From contig NZ_JAAGNZ010000002.1 in the NCBI RefSeq assembly GCF_010747415.1, positions 1,302,001 through 1,366,000 of the forward strand: a stretch of DNA of 64,000 nt. Reading direction: 5' to 3'. Shown piece after piece: positions 8,163-16,230 of this stretch. The DNA comes from Spirosoma agri (GTDB taxonomy: Bacteria; Bacteroidota; Bacteroidia; Cytophagales; Spirosomataceae). Position 1 is the first letter of the stretch; each line of letters begins with the position of its first letter. The position numbers were made by a program, and so were the translations under genes. The notes under the pieces are model-generated. The model saw only the letters and a program-made list of their open reading frames with translations. It made no database searches and had not been told where the DNA came from.

Positions 8163-10460
8163 TTACTTGTATGAGTAGCTATTCCGGTAGCGCTGATTAA
8201 AATGGTAAGCATCACCACTGCCTACTGCATTTAGAATGATGCTCATGTTCTGAAAACGCTGTTCGCGGTAAAGCGTGTCCAGTATTTTCAGACTCTGACG
8301 GGGGGTTACACCATGACGAATGACGAACAGTGTACTATCGGCATAGGGAGCTACTACTTGCGCATCCGTGACCACGCCAACCGGTGGCGCATCAATGATG
8401 ACGAAGCGAAATTGTTCACGCAGTGTCGACAGCAGTACCTTGAGCAGCGGGCCACTCAGCAACTCCGACGGATCGGGTGGGAGAGGACCACTCGGTATGA
8501 TGAAGTAGTTCGGGTAACCGGGAACGGGTTTCAGGATTTCTTCCAGCGTCGTTTCGCCGTTCAGGTAATTGCTCAGACCAACTGAGTTGTCGATGTCAAA
8601 TCGCTGATGAAGACGCGGCATCCGCATGTCCATTTCCAGAATAACCGTCGGTTGACGCAACAGGGCCAGACTGGCACCGAGATTCAGGGACAGGAACGAC
8701 TTGCCTTCACCACTGATGCTGGACGTAAACAGTATAACCTGACTTTCGGTAGAGTCGTGCCGACCAAGCTGGAGGTTCGTACGAATGGTACGAATCTGTT
8801 CGGCAATGACCGAGCGATTGTTCGGAGCTACAACCAGTACATCGCGGTGACGCTTGTTCATCACTTCACCCAGAATGGGCACCTGCGTAAGCTCTTCGAC
8901 ATCGCCCCGACGCGTTACCCGCGTGTTCAGCGTCCGTTTCCCGGCAATAGCAGCTGTCGGCAATAACAGCCCAACTAGTCCGAAGAGCGCGTAGATCACA
9001 ACACCGACCGGTTTAACGGGTCCCAGGCTACTTTTGGCTGCGTCGAGTGTGCGACTGTCCGAAATGGCAGCGGCAAACGAAACAGCCAGTTCTTCGCGCT
9101 TGTGAAGCAGGTACGTATACAGGTCGTTCTTGATCGTTTGCTGGCGCGTAATATCCATCAACGTCCGCTCCTGCTTTGGTATCGTGCGGATAACACCTTC
9201 TAGTTCCTCGTTTTTAGCCGTATACTGATCCTTTGAACTGGTCAGCTGCGACTTCATCGTCTGGATATTCTGACGGATGTTGTTTCTCGTGGCCTTGATC
9301 TGATTCTCGACTCTTACCAAACTTGGATTCTCATCCGATGTCGTCTCCTTCAGCTCGTCACGGGTCAGTTCAAGCTGTGATAACTGATCGATCTGCTTCA
9401 GCAAAACCTGATCGTCAAGGCCCACTGTAGCGGGAGTCATACCACGTTTGTCCGATTGGTTATCGAGAAACGTCTGTAGATCATTGAGAGCCGCTAACTG
9501 AATTTTTACCTGATTCAACTGCGCGTCGTTCTGTTGCGCTGTCTGCAAAAGCGATTGCGACTGTGTACCCAGATCCGTAATACCCTGTGTCGATTTGTAA
9601 TCTTCGACATTTCGTTCAACCGAAGCCAGTTCGCCGGAAACCATATGAAGCCGATTCTCAACGAAGCGAAGTGTATTGGCCGCTACTTTGTTCTTATCGA
9701 CGATAGTCGCCTGATTGTATTCGTTGATCAAACTGTTCAGAATGGCTTCTCCCTTTGCCGGAACAGCATCGTCGAGCGTGAGATGAATCACTGTCGATGT
9801 TTTGCTGGTTGGTTCCGCTTTAAGGTTTGCCTGGTACATGCCAACGGCAGAAGCGTGCGACATCGCCTGTGCTATCAACGGCTGTGTCTGCTTGCTCACC
9901 GTATCACGGGTCAGTACGCGCAGATCGCCGTAGGGTGTCTTGATCCGCTGATTGAGTGGGTAAGTCCGGTCATTGATGCGAACGGACGAACTATCCGGGA
10001 AGGATAAGGCCAGTGGTTTTTCGTATAACGCCGGTGTTCCCGACTCAACCAGTAACCAGACCGGTGATTCGGTATAGATTTCCCGCTTGCCGAACGACGT
10101 TTTTCGATAGTACCGCGTATCCAGGTGCAGATTCGTTACTACCCGATCCATGAGCGTAGACGAATGAAGCACTTCAAGCTCATTTTCAACGACTTTCTTC
10201 GGCGAGTAGGTTTCCAGTTCTTTGAGCGGGTTGGCTTGTCCACTCCCCCGTTTTTCGTCCTGAAGCAACAGACTCGCCTGGATGCGATAAATAGGCTGTT
10301 TGTATAGCAGGAAAACGTAAGCGCCCGCGAGGGATAGCGCGAGAGATAACACGAACCAAGGCCAGTGTCTGAGATAAGGAAGCAGGTACGTCTGCAGACT
10401 TGGCCCCGCTGGCTCTACTACCTGATAGGGCACATACGAGTGGGTATTTTTTTGGGACAT
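8163..10460 (-). CDS. Wzc-type chain-length determinant and tyrosine autokinase
   Basis: A 765-residue inner-membrane protein that controls chain length and export of the polysaccharide. A Wzz domain follows a first membrane helix near residues 33-51 (WFVLSLALSLAGAYVFLLY). A long periplasmic coiled-coil-rich part ends at a second helix near 480 (GVVIYALFGLVGLLLPTAA). The cytoplasmic BY-kinase domain has Walker A SSISGEGKS near 580-588, Walker A' VILEMDMRMP and Walker B FVIIDAPP. The extreme C-terminus carries a tyrosine cluster (YHFNQRYRNSYSYK), the expected autophosphorylation site. It lies 39 bases after the Wza gene, the usual pairing. No Wzb-type phosphatase gene is seen in the window. 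Confidence 0.95.
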   Translation of the reverse strand: MSQKNTHSYVPYQVVEPAGPSLQTYLLPYLRHWPWFVLSLALSLAGAYVFLLYKQPIYRIQASLLLQDEKRGSGQANPLKELETYSPKKVVENELEVLHSSTLMDRVVTNLHLDTRYYRKTSFGKREIYTESPVWLLVESGTPALYEKPLALSFPDSSSVRINDRTYPLNQRIKTPYGDLRVLTRDTVSKQTQPLIAQAMSHASAVGMYQANLKAEPTSKTSTVIHLTLDDAVPAKGEAILNSLINEYNQATIVDKNKVAANTLRFVENRLHMVSGELASVERNVEDYKSTQGITDLGTQSQSLLQTAQQNDAQLNQVKIQLAALNDLQTFLDNQSDKRGMTPATVGLDDQVLLKQIDQLSQLELTRDELKETTSDENPSLVRVENQIKATRNNIRQNIQTMKSQLTSSKDQYTAKNEELEGVIRTIPKQERTLMDITRQQTIKNDLYTYLLHKREELAVSFAAAISDSRTLDAAKSSLGPVKPVGVVIYALFGLVGLLLPTAAIAGKRTLNTRVTRRGDVEELTQVPILGEVMNKRHRDVLVVAPNNRSVIAEQIRTIRTNLQLGRHDSTESQVILFTSSISGEGKSFLSLNLGASLALLRQPTVILEMDMRMPRLHQRFDIDNSVGLSNYLNGETTLEEILKPVPGYPNYFIIPSGPLPPDPSELLSGPLLKVLLSTLREQFRFVIIDAPPVGVVTDAQVVAPYADSTLFVIRHGVTPRQSLKILDTLYREQRFQNMSIILNAVGSGDAYHFNQRYRNSYSYK

Positions 10461-10475
10461 ATGAACTTAGAATAA

Positions 10476-10481
10476 CGTTGA
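10476..10481 (-). promoter_or_regulatory. TCAACG leader motif, variant copy
   Basis: The minus strand reads TATTCAACGTTA, 15 bases before the ATG at 10460, differing from CTCAACG at the first base. Confidence 0.3.
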
Positions 10482-10499
10482 ATAATAAGTGGACACTCG

Positions 10500-11303
10500 T
10501 TATCGACGGGTCGCAATGATGGCGATGATCGACAAAACACCGGTTACGATAGGAGCCAGTTGATAGGCCCTGTCTACGCTGGTTACTCGTACTTTCCCCG
10601 GTTCGATGTAGACGACATCGTTCGGGTGGAGTGTATAATAAGGCGAACGGAACGCATCACGCCGGGTTAGATCGAGTCGAGCAAAAATGCGTTGACCCCC
10701 CTCTTCCCGAATAACCAGCACATTATCACGTCGACCATATATTGTCAGATCTCCCGCCAGTCCCAGTGCTTCCGGCAATGTTATCTGCTCATTAGGAATA
10801 GTGAACAGCGACGGGCGCGTCACTTCGCCAAGCACAGAAATTCGGAAGTTCTGATTTCGCACGTTAACGGTCGGCTCTTTCAGATAGGCTTTCAGCTTCG
10901 TGCCGATCAGCTCACCCGCTTTTGCCGTTGTCAGGTCGGCCACGGCCACCTGGCCCACTAACGGTAATTTGATCGTTCCGTCCATGGCCACCAGATAGCC
11001 CGATGTTCGAGCTAGTGGATTTAATGGTCCGGCTGTTCCACTACCGTCTGCCATAGCCGCCGGATTGAAATAGGTTGACGCTTCTGCATTTAAACTACTC
11101 ACCTGAACCGACAGCAGATCACCCTTTTTAATGGTTGGTACAAATGGTTCCGGTATCATCAGCGTATCGTCTTTCGTCGTTGTACCCTGAAAATAAACCA
11201 GCTTTCTTGCCGACGTACATCCCTCCAGAAAGAGCAGTAAGCTCAGGCCCGCCAGGATACCTCCCCACACAGTTATTTTTAATTTTGCTTTTATTTTTAT
11301 CAC
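10500..11303 (-). CDS. Wza-type polysaccharide export lipoprotein
   Basis: An outer-membrane polysaccharide export protein of the Poly_export/SLBB family, 267 residues from the chosen start. A basic N-region (IKIKAKLKI) and hydrophobic core end in the lipobox LFLEGC, so the mature protein is a lipoprotein. The Poly_export domain begins around IKKGDLLSVQVSSLNAEA, followed by an SLBB segment near ISVLGEVTRPSLFTIPNEQI. A hydrophobic C-terminal helix (ITGVLSII-like) ends in basic residues, common in Bacteroidota Wza proteins. The GTG at 11303 gives a normal signal peptide. An ATG at 11393 would add a 30-residue extension that does not look like a signal. It precedes the Wzc gene. Confidence 0.88.
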   Translation of the reverse strand: MIKIKAKLKITVWGGILAGLSLLLFLEGCTSARKLVYFQGTTTKDDTLMIPEPFVPTIKKGDLLSVQVSSLNAEASTYFNPAAMADGSGTAGPLNPLARTSGYLVAMDGTIKLPLVGQVAVADLTTAKAGELIGTKLKAYLKEPTVNVRNQNFRISVLGEVTRPSLFTIPNEQITLPEALGLAGDLTIYGRRDNVLVIREEGGQRIFARLDLTRRDAFRSPYYTLHPNDVVYIEPGKVRVTSVDRAYQLAPIVTGVLSIIAIIATRR

Positions 11304-11309
11304 GTTGAG
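11303..11309 (-). promoter_or_regulatory. CTCAACG leader motif overlapping the proposed GTG start
   Basis: An exact minus-strand TACTCAACG whose last G is the first base of the proposed GTG start of the export lipoprotein. If that gene really starts at 11393, this copy would be inside coding sequence. Confidence 0.3.
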
Positions 11310-12050
11310 TACAATTAACTTTACTTTGTCTTTTCGAACCAGACCCACTAGTGTAGGGTATCGATCGGACAGGTGTAAGAATGGCAATGGCAACTACTTG
11401 AACAGTTCGGCCGATTTGTTACATCGGCTGCTTACTATTTGGTAGTCACTAGTTTCAATGAAAGCTCTCCAGTGTTTTGTGTATCGCTGAAGACCGGCAC
11501 GATGGACGACCGGAATATTAGGAAGCTAGTTGGACGGTGGACGACAAACGTTATTGATGAATCAGGTATCGCTTGCCGTGTTATCTAATCGAAAGGTAGA
11601 AAGGTAGTCGTTGAGGACAAAAAGATCAGAGAGATAGCTACAATGCTTATATTTATAGAGATATCGAATTTTTGTATATATAATTGTTATTTTTGATCTA
11701 CTTTAGTTGTAGAATTTACCTAAGTAGTAACACTTATATAGAACTAATCGTAGCCTTTTTGTAATGTATCTGCTAAATACCTGATTAGAAATTAACTCGA
11801 TTATTTGGACCTTTATGACTTTAACGTAATTTGTTGTATAAATAATTATAAACGCTCTGACTGGCGATAACTGGTAAAATTTATAAAAAATAATTGAATA
11901 AAATAAAATGAGACTGATCGCCTAAAACTCGTATAAATACTCGATAACGCAGTGACCCCGCTGAGCGGACTAATCAGAGCGAGCCATGTGCGATACGCCG
12001 TACCTTAAAGATACAAACCATCGGATACCGCTCGCTCTTCATCGAAACGA
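11310..12050. other. AT-rich intergenic/leader region upstream of the locus 1 export genes
   Basis: About 740 bases with no convincing gene. The stretch from about 11640 to 11940 is markedly A+T-rich compared with its surroundings. It must contain the promoter for the minus-strand wza-wzc group, but no clear TAnnTTTG box was found. It holds one orphan CTCAACG copy at 11609. A 9-base inverted repeat (AGAGCGAGC 11976-11984 with GCTCGCTCT 12030-12038) lies near its right end. Confidence 0.5.
11609..11615 (-). promoter_or_regulatory. CTCAACG leader motif, orphan copy
   Basis: An exact minus-strand CCTCAACGACT, about 300 bases before the proposed start of the export lipoprotein. It may lie in a long untranslated leader. 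Confidence 0.35.
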
Positions 12051-12086
12051 AAACCGCCAGTTAGCATTGGCGCTGACTGGCGGTTT
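12051..12086 (-). terminator. Rho-independent terminator of the beta-helix gene
   Basis: AAACCGCCAGT (12051-12061) and ACTGGCGGTTT (12076-12086) form a perfect 11-bp stem with a 14-base loop. On the minus strand the stem is followed by TTTTCGTTT. It lies 30 bases after the stop of the minus-strand gene ending at 12116. Confidence 0.75.
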
Positions 12087-12115
12087 GATCGAATTTACTC
12101 GCGGAATTTCGTCTA

Positions 12116-13573
12116 TCAGGGAATTGGATTGCCAGCCTCATCATAGTTCATGGAGGCCCGGCAACTAGCTCCCAGTACGGCATCATATGACTTGCCCCCG
12201 CTTCCTTTAATTAGTTTATTGTTGGTGAGCACGGTGTTCGTTGCGCCACTGCCATACGCCATAAATGTCGCCTGATTTTCAGTGCTGCTTTTATTGGAAA
12301 TGGTGTTGTTGGTAAATGTGTTGTTCGGCGTGTTGTCGCAGATTACGGCTTTGTTGGCCGCGCTTTCAATCACGTTCTCGGAGAATGTTCCACCGGCGGT
12401 CGAGTGCAAAAGTTCCAGCATACCTGTCATCTTAAACACGTTTTTGCTGAACTGAGTAGCGCCCCCATTGTGCAGCTGCACACCTCCCTGACACACGCCT
12501 ACGGTAGTATTGCCGGTGATGACCATGCCGCCAACGATCGATCCGTTGCCATCGCCATCATTGGAGCCTTCGAGAAACTTGTCGAATACGCCCTCAAATT
12601 TGTTGTTCGTGATCGTTACGTTCTGAGCGGCACCGGCAATCTCGATGCCAAACAGACTACAGTTTTTGATGTAATTATTGTTGACGGTAAGCCCCGATAA
12701 AGGTCCTGATAGTGAGAGTCCAAAGTGGCAGTCGTGGAAGTTGTTACCACTGACGGTGATCGTTTTGCCTGCGTAACTATTATAGTTGTCGTGGTTAAAA
12801 ATTTCGCAGGCCATACGCTTTGCCTGGACGTTGTTATTGCGGACAACGATACCGGAAGCGGTCTTGCCCGCCTGAATTTTTAGCGTCAGCCAATTGGTAC
12901 TGTCCTTAGCGGCCACATCGGTACTTGTGCAGTTCTGCACCGTGAAATCAGTGACCGAAGGGCCGTCGATATAAATAGTGCCATACCGACCATTCTGCCT
13001 TGAGGTTACGTTCCATGACAACCCATCGATCAGAATATGGTCTAGGTGAATATCCGGGTTCGGGTCATTGACGAACGAAATGTACGACTGAGGCAGCGTG
13101 ATAAGTACCTTACCCGCGTTTGCCTGAATGGTCATATTGCTCCGTAAATGAACTTCGGTCAACTGGGTATATTGCCCATCGGGAATAACCAGATTATCCG
13201 TAGCTTTTATCGCCATTTCCAGTTCTGGGCCTATGTCGGTGTCCGATGTACTAACGCCAAACCAGGTTACACTGGCTGGCCCCGAGAACTCCCGTATATA
13301 CCGGTGGCCATTAAAAGTCACCAGAACAAGGCCGGTATTATCGGGACTGCTGAAGTCTGCCTCACTTAGTCTGAACGTTCCCTCATGACCGGCATCTGTA
13401 ATGCGAACACTGCTGGGGATCTGATTGGAATTTAGAGAGCGCAGTGAGACGATCGAGAGTGTGTCTTCCCGTTGCACAACCCGATCAGGCTCCGGTTCCG
13501 GCGTTTTACAATGAGCCAGTACGGTGATTGCAAGAGCAAATAGACCGAACTGAAGCAGGTGTGAATGCTTCAT
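12116..13573 (-). CDS. Secreted right-handed parallel beta-helix lipoprotein
   Basis: A 485-residue protein with a lipoprotein signal peptide (MKHSHLLQFGLFALAITVLAHC) and a C-terminal half made of repeated coils rich in N-N-x-I/F ladders, for example VTITNNKFEGV, MVITGNTTVGV and NTFTNNTISNKS. This is the parallel beta-helix fold seen in pectate lyases, polysaccharide lyases and C5-epimerases. The N-terminal 130 residues form a separate domain containing NLVIPDGQYTQL, a typical opening of Pectate_lyase_3-like helices. In this locus it may trim or epimerise the exported glycan at the cell surface. No catalytic residues could be assigned, so activity is open. It has its own terminator. Confidence 0.8.
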   Translation of the reverse strand: MKHSHLLQFGLFALAITVLAHCKTPEPEPDRVVQREDTLSIVSLRSLNSNQIPSSVRITDAGHEGTFRLSEADFSSPDNTGLVLVTFNGHRYIREFSGPASVTWFGVSTSDTDIGPELEMAIKATDNLVIPDGQYTQLTEVHLRSNMTIQANAGKVLITLPQSYISFVNDPNPDIHLDHILIDGLSWNVTSRQNGRYGTIYIDGPSVTDFTVQNCTSTDVAAKDSTNWLTLKIQAGKTASGIVVRNNNVQAKRMACEIFNHDNYNSYAGKTITVSGNNFHDCHFGLSLSGPLSGLTVNNNYIKNCSLFGIEIAGAAQNVTITNNKFEGVFDKFLEGSNDGDGNGSIVGGMVITGNTTVGVCQGGVQLHNGGATQFSKNVFKMTGMLELLHSTAGGTFSENVIESAANKAVICDNTPNNTFTNNTISNKSSTENQATFMAYGSGATNTVLTNNKLIKGSGGKSYDAVLGASCRASMNYDEAGNPIP

Positions 13574-13575
13574 AA

Positions 13576-13589
13576 CGTTGAGTGTTGAG
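13576..13589 (-). promoter_or_regulatory. Double CTCAACG/CTCAACA leader motif
   Basis: On the minus strand a CTCAACA copy is followed directly by a CTCAACG copy (context TACTCAACACTCAACGTT), 2 bases before the ATG at 13573. It is the only tandem copy in the locus. Confidence 0.4.
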
Positions 13590-13664
13590 TAAACAATAGG
13601 CTGATAACCAAACTGTTATTTGTAAGTATGCGTACTGTTGAATCGCAATCGCTAACCGGTTTTA

Positions 13665-14561
13665 TTAGCGTATACCGGCCATTGTTTTTAACCGATTATA
13701 GATCCGGGTAGGAATGCTGTAGTGCCGTAATGTCTGGCGATGATAATAAGCGGTATTCTCGATTGTATCGGGCCACGTAAACGTGCGCTGAACACCGTCA
13801 TCGAGCTTGGTTTTGTAGCGATTGTAGATGTCCGTATGGGTAGCGTCTTTACCGAATCCAATATTTTCGACTTTCGAGATGGTAGGGTAAACGGTCAAAC
13901 CGCCTTCCTTAAATCGGTTGTAGCAGAAGCGGATATCCCAGGCATCGGCCCGGCCCTCCATTTGATCGCGCAGCATACCGACCAAATCTGAACCGCCCTG
14001 CATAAACTCTTTCTGCTGCTGCCGATCCTCGCTAAAGGCCGGATAATCCGTCATGTCCCAATCGACAGACTGCCAGCGGTCGGACCAGGTAGCCCATCCC
14101 CAGGGACTGTGGCGAGGAATAAAGTAAGCATCTGACTGGTAGCCGGTCGGACGATGAAAGGGCAGCGTATAGCCAGCCACGGAGTAAACACGCCGGTTGT
14201 TGGCATATTGCATCAAACCCTGGTTCATGAAATCCAGAAAGTTCGGTGCGGTCACAATGTCATCTTCCACGATGATAGCTGACGGATGTGTCGCTAAAAC
14301 CTGGGATACCCCCCGAATAATCGAATTGGCGCAACCGATATTCGTCTCGGCATAGTCGCGGTGAATTGTACGGAATCCCGTAAACTCATCGATCAATTGC
14401 CGAACCTGCGCAACTTTGGGTTCATCTTCGGGACGCTTAGGCGCGTCGATAAACACGTACAGATCGCTTTGCGATGCTAAGTGGTTTTTCCGAAGAGCCT
14501 GGAGTGTGGCGTCGAGTTCGGCGGGGCGCTTGTAGGCGAAAAGAAGCACCGGTGCATTCAT
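13665..14561 (-). CDS. GT-A fold glycosyltransferase (GNT-I/GT13-like sugar transferase)
   Basis: A 298-residue enzyme with an N-terminal VLLFAYKRPAELDATLQAL segment, FIDAPKRPED, the acidic motif SAIIVEDDIVTAPNFLDFMN near 93-112 (EDD as the metal-binding triad), and a SPWGWATWSDRW block near 152. This pattern belongs to glycosyltransferases annotated as nucleotide-diphospho-sugar transferases and resembles eukaryotic GNT-I. It likely decorates the locus 1 glycan. A promoter match and a CTCAACG copy lie upstream, so it heads its own transcript. Specificity unknown. Confidence 0.85.
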   Translation of the reverse strand: MNAPVLLFAYKRPAELDATLQALRKNHLASQSDLYVFIDAPKRPEDEPKVAQVRQLIDEFTGFRTIHRDYAETNIGCANSIIRGVSQVLATHPSAIIVEDDIVTAPNFLDFMNQGLMQYANNRRVYSVAGYTLPFHRPTGYQSDAYFIPRHSPWGWATWSDRWQSVDWDMTDYPAFSEDRQQQKEFMQGGSDLVGMLRDQMEGRADAWDIRFCYNRFKEGGLTVYPTISKVENIGFGKDATHTDIYNRYKTKLDDGVQRTFTWPDTIENTAYYHRQTLRHYSIPTRIYNRLKTMAGIR

Positions 14562-14593
14562 AAATCAAAAAGCGTTTAGCGACCGTGATAAGC

Positions 14594-14600
14594 CGTTGAG
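14594..14600 (-). promoter_or_regulatory. CTCAACG leader motif in a 5' UTR
   Basis: An exact minus-strand TACTCAACGGCT, 32 bases before the ATG at 14561. It lies downstream of the promoter match at 14644-14674, so this copy should be transcribed. Confidence 0.45.
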
Positions 14601-14643
14601 TAATAGATAAAGACATGTATAAACATGCCGTCTTGAGCTATCT

Positions 14644-14674
14644 CAAAGTTACGCACGATGTGCTGGCGGGCCAA
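14644..14674 (-). promoter_or_regulatory. Bacteroidota-type promoter for the 13665-14561 gene
   Basis: On the minus strand ATTG (-33 region, 14672-14674 being TTG) is followed after 20 bases by TAACTTTG (14651-14644), an exact TAnnTTTG -7 box. Predicted transcription would start near 14637 and give a leader of about 75 bases. Confidence 0.6.
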
Positions 14675-14849
14675 TTTGCCCTCTTGCAAGCCCTTTCGGC
14701 AGGGCTTGGTGAACATAGATACCTAATAGGAAGGGTGTATATATTTTATTTACTAAAATGCAGATGTGTTAACTAAATTAATGGATTGTGATGGGTACAA
14801 AAGAGCGGAAGGAGGATTGAAATCTTTATAGAGGGCCTGGGTAGGGCCA

Positions 14850-15197
14850 TTATTTATCGTCAAATGGGGGTTTTTGATTGCCGATTAGGGTGAGTTGAAT
14901 GGCTGTATTTTCAAGCCGATCCCGAGATACAGGAACTACCGTGTCGTCGATCATACGAACCCAACCCGATCGTCCCCGCTTTTGTTTAAACTCACGAACG
15001 TAAATTGGGTTTACGATGGCCGAGCGGTGAACCCGAATAAAATTAAGATGCTGCTCGAACCAGTGAAGAGGCTGTGTCACCAGCGTGAACGTGCCCTTCT
15101 GGTAGTGTACGCGGGTATAATTGGCTTCGCCTTCCAGCCACATAATAGTATCAATACGCACGGGGTGCGAATCGCCTATTAAATGAATCGTGTCCAT
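14850..15197 (-). CDS. Standalone LytTR-type DNA-binding regulator
   Basis: A 115-residue protein consisting of one LytTR domain. It has DTIMWLEGEANYTRVHYQKG near 17-36, FEQHLNFIRVHRSAIVNPIYV near 47-67 and MIDDTVVPVSRDRLEN near the end, all hallmarks of the family. There is no receiver domain or membrane segment, so input must come from a partner or ligand. LytTR proteins often control exopolysaccharide and surface genes, and this gene sits at the head of locus 1. It is a reasonable candidate regulator, but no target site is proven. Confidence 0.88.
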   Translation of the reverse strand: MDTIHLIGDSHPVRIDTIMWLEGEANYTRVHYQKGTFTLVTQPLHWFEQHLNFIRVHRSAIVNPIYVREFKQKRGRSGWVRMIDDTVVPVSRDRLENTAIQLTLIGNQKPPFDDK

Positions 15198-15964
15198 CTG
15201 AACGTATTGTGGAGTAGATTGTAGATACGATAAATGATCATGTTTAGATTTAATGATGGCAATGGTGTGGTAGGTAACACGGTCTAACGAATAAGCTAGT
15301 CAGTAAGACAAATAACTGGAATGCTGACCAGGTAAAACTATCAAAAACTGCATTATTTCCCTAACTGGTATCGAGTTGTTTACCAACTCGTTGTCTGTAA
15401 GTTCATGATCCGCTTTTGCCGGTTAAGGCATAGGTCACAGACGCTTAGCTGAATCGATGTGAGTTATAGCCGCTGTATGGGTAGAAATCGGATATATACC
15501 TGAAGTCGCTGAGTGAAGAGGCTAGATAAATGTCAACTAATTAGAAAGTAAAAAAACAGGTGAGCCCGTGGCAACTCAACGCTTGTGATTTAATGAGAAT
15601 GGGTTGCAGCAAGCATCCAATCTTGAGAGGAAAGCATCCATCAACCAAGAGAATGTCTTATAGAATACTGCTTGTAGCGGATCAACGGTCTTGACAATAG
15701 GAGACAATCGTGCAGTATCAGGTAGAATGAAGCTTTATACAGTATAGGTGTAGATGGTCCTGAACACCGTCACGTAGTTGGAAGAGATTCACTACTATGT
15801 AAAGAGAAAACAGTACTCCTCTATTGGGTTTTGTAACGATAAAGGTGGCTATGAGCTAAGAAGCCAATTCATCAAGCATTGCACAGGTATGAAACCATTT
15901 ATAAATGGCTATTTGAAATAATTCGTCAATCCAGGTCAGAATAAATTTATGATGTGTGCAGCAT
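15198..15964. other. Intergenic region with decayed coding remnants
   Basis: No intact gene is visible over about 770 bases. The plus strand contains two short gene-like pieces. One is around 15655-15710 (reading MSYRILLVADQRS then stop), reminiscent of a response-regulator start. The other is the AraC-like piece at 15778-15921. A plus-strand CTCAACG occurs at 15575-15581. The promoter of the minus-strand LytTR gene should also lie at its left end, but no clear box was seen. Confidence 0.45.
15778..15921 (+). pseudogene. Possible remnant of an AraC-family C-terminal DNA-binding domain
   Basis: After an in-frame TAG at 15775, an open stretch of 47 codons encodes LEEIHYYVKRKQYSSIGFCN followed by a segment containing ELRSQFIKHCTGMKPF. 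This matches the usual end of AraC/XylS proteins (IGF-x-n-FxRxFKKxTGMTP). No start codon or upstream helix-turn-helix is intact, so it would be a degraded fragment. The resemblance is short and could be chance. Confidence 0.3.
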
Positions 15965-15999
15965 AAAAAAGCCCCAAAACAGACGTTTTGAGGCTTTTT
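15965..15999 (-). terminator. Terminator downstream of tRNA-Asn
   Basis: AAAAAGCCCCAAAAC pairs with GTTTTGAGGCTTTTT around a 4-base loop, with one internal mismatch. The stem is flanked by T-runs in both directions. It ends 1 base from the 3' end of the minus-strand tRNA gene. Confidence 0.8.
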
Positions 16000-16000
16000 G

Positions 16001-16074
16001 CTCCCGAAGCTGGGCTCGAACCAGCGACCCTCTGATTAACAGTCAGATGCTCTAACCGACTGAGCTATTCGGGA
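16001..16074 (-). tRNA. tRNA-Asn (anticodon GTT)
   Basis: The minus strand gives a 74-nt cloverleaf. The acceptor stem TCCCGAA pairs with TTCGGGA, with discriminator G. The D-arm region is AGCTCAGTCGGTTAGAGC, the anticodon arm CTGACTGTTAATCAGAG has the anticodon GTT, and the T-arm is CTGGTTCGAGCCCAG. CCA is not encoded. A strong promoter match lies just upstream and a terminator just downstream. Confidence 0.95.
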
Positions 16075-16083
16075 ATCGTGGTG

Positions 16084-16114
16084 CAAAAGTAGCGCAGAGA
16101 ATGACACCACGCAA
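16084..16114 (-). promoter_or_regulatory. Promoter of tRNA-Asn
   Basis: On the minus strand TTG (16114-16112) is followed after 20 bases by TACTTTTG (16091-16084), an exact TAnnTTTG box. The predicted start site is only a few bases before the mature tRNA 5' end at 16074. Confidence 0.7.
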
Positions 16115-16201
16115 GTAGTTTTTGTAAAAAAATGCGGCTAGATACTGATAAAATTTTTGGCTGCTGCTCAACCCTGTGATAGTCAGCCTAAAGTCTGATT
16201 C

Positions 16202-16230
16202 AAAAAAAATGGTTATCGCGTTGAATAACC
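16202..16230 (-). terminator. Terminator overlapping the stop codon of the 16213-16545 gene
   Basis: On the minus strand GGTTAT and ATAACC (16230-16225 and 16216-16211) form a 6-bp hairpin around an 8-base loop, followed by ATTTTTTTT. The TAA stop codon lies inside the stem. Confidence 0.6.

Noticed and set aside
11986..12168. Short plus-strand open frame over the terminator at 12051-12086
   Set aside because: It runs across a perfect terminator stem and the end of the beta-helix gene; not credible as a gene.
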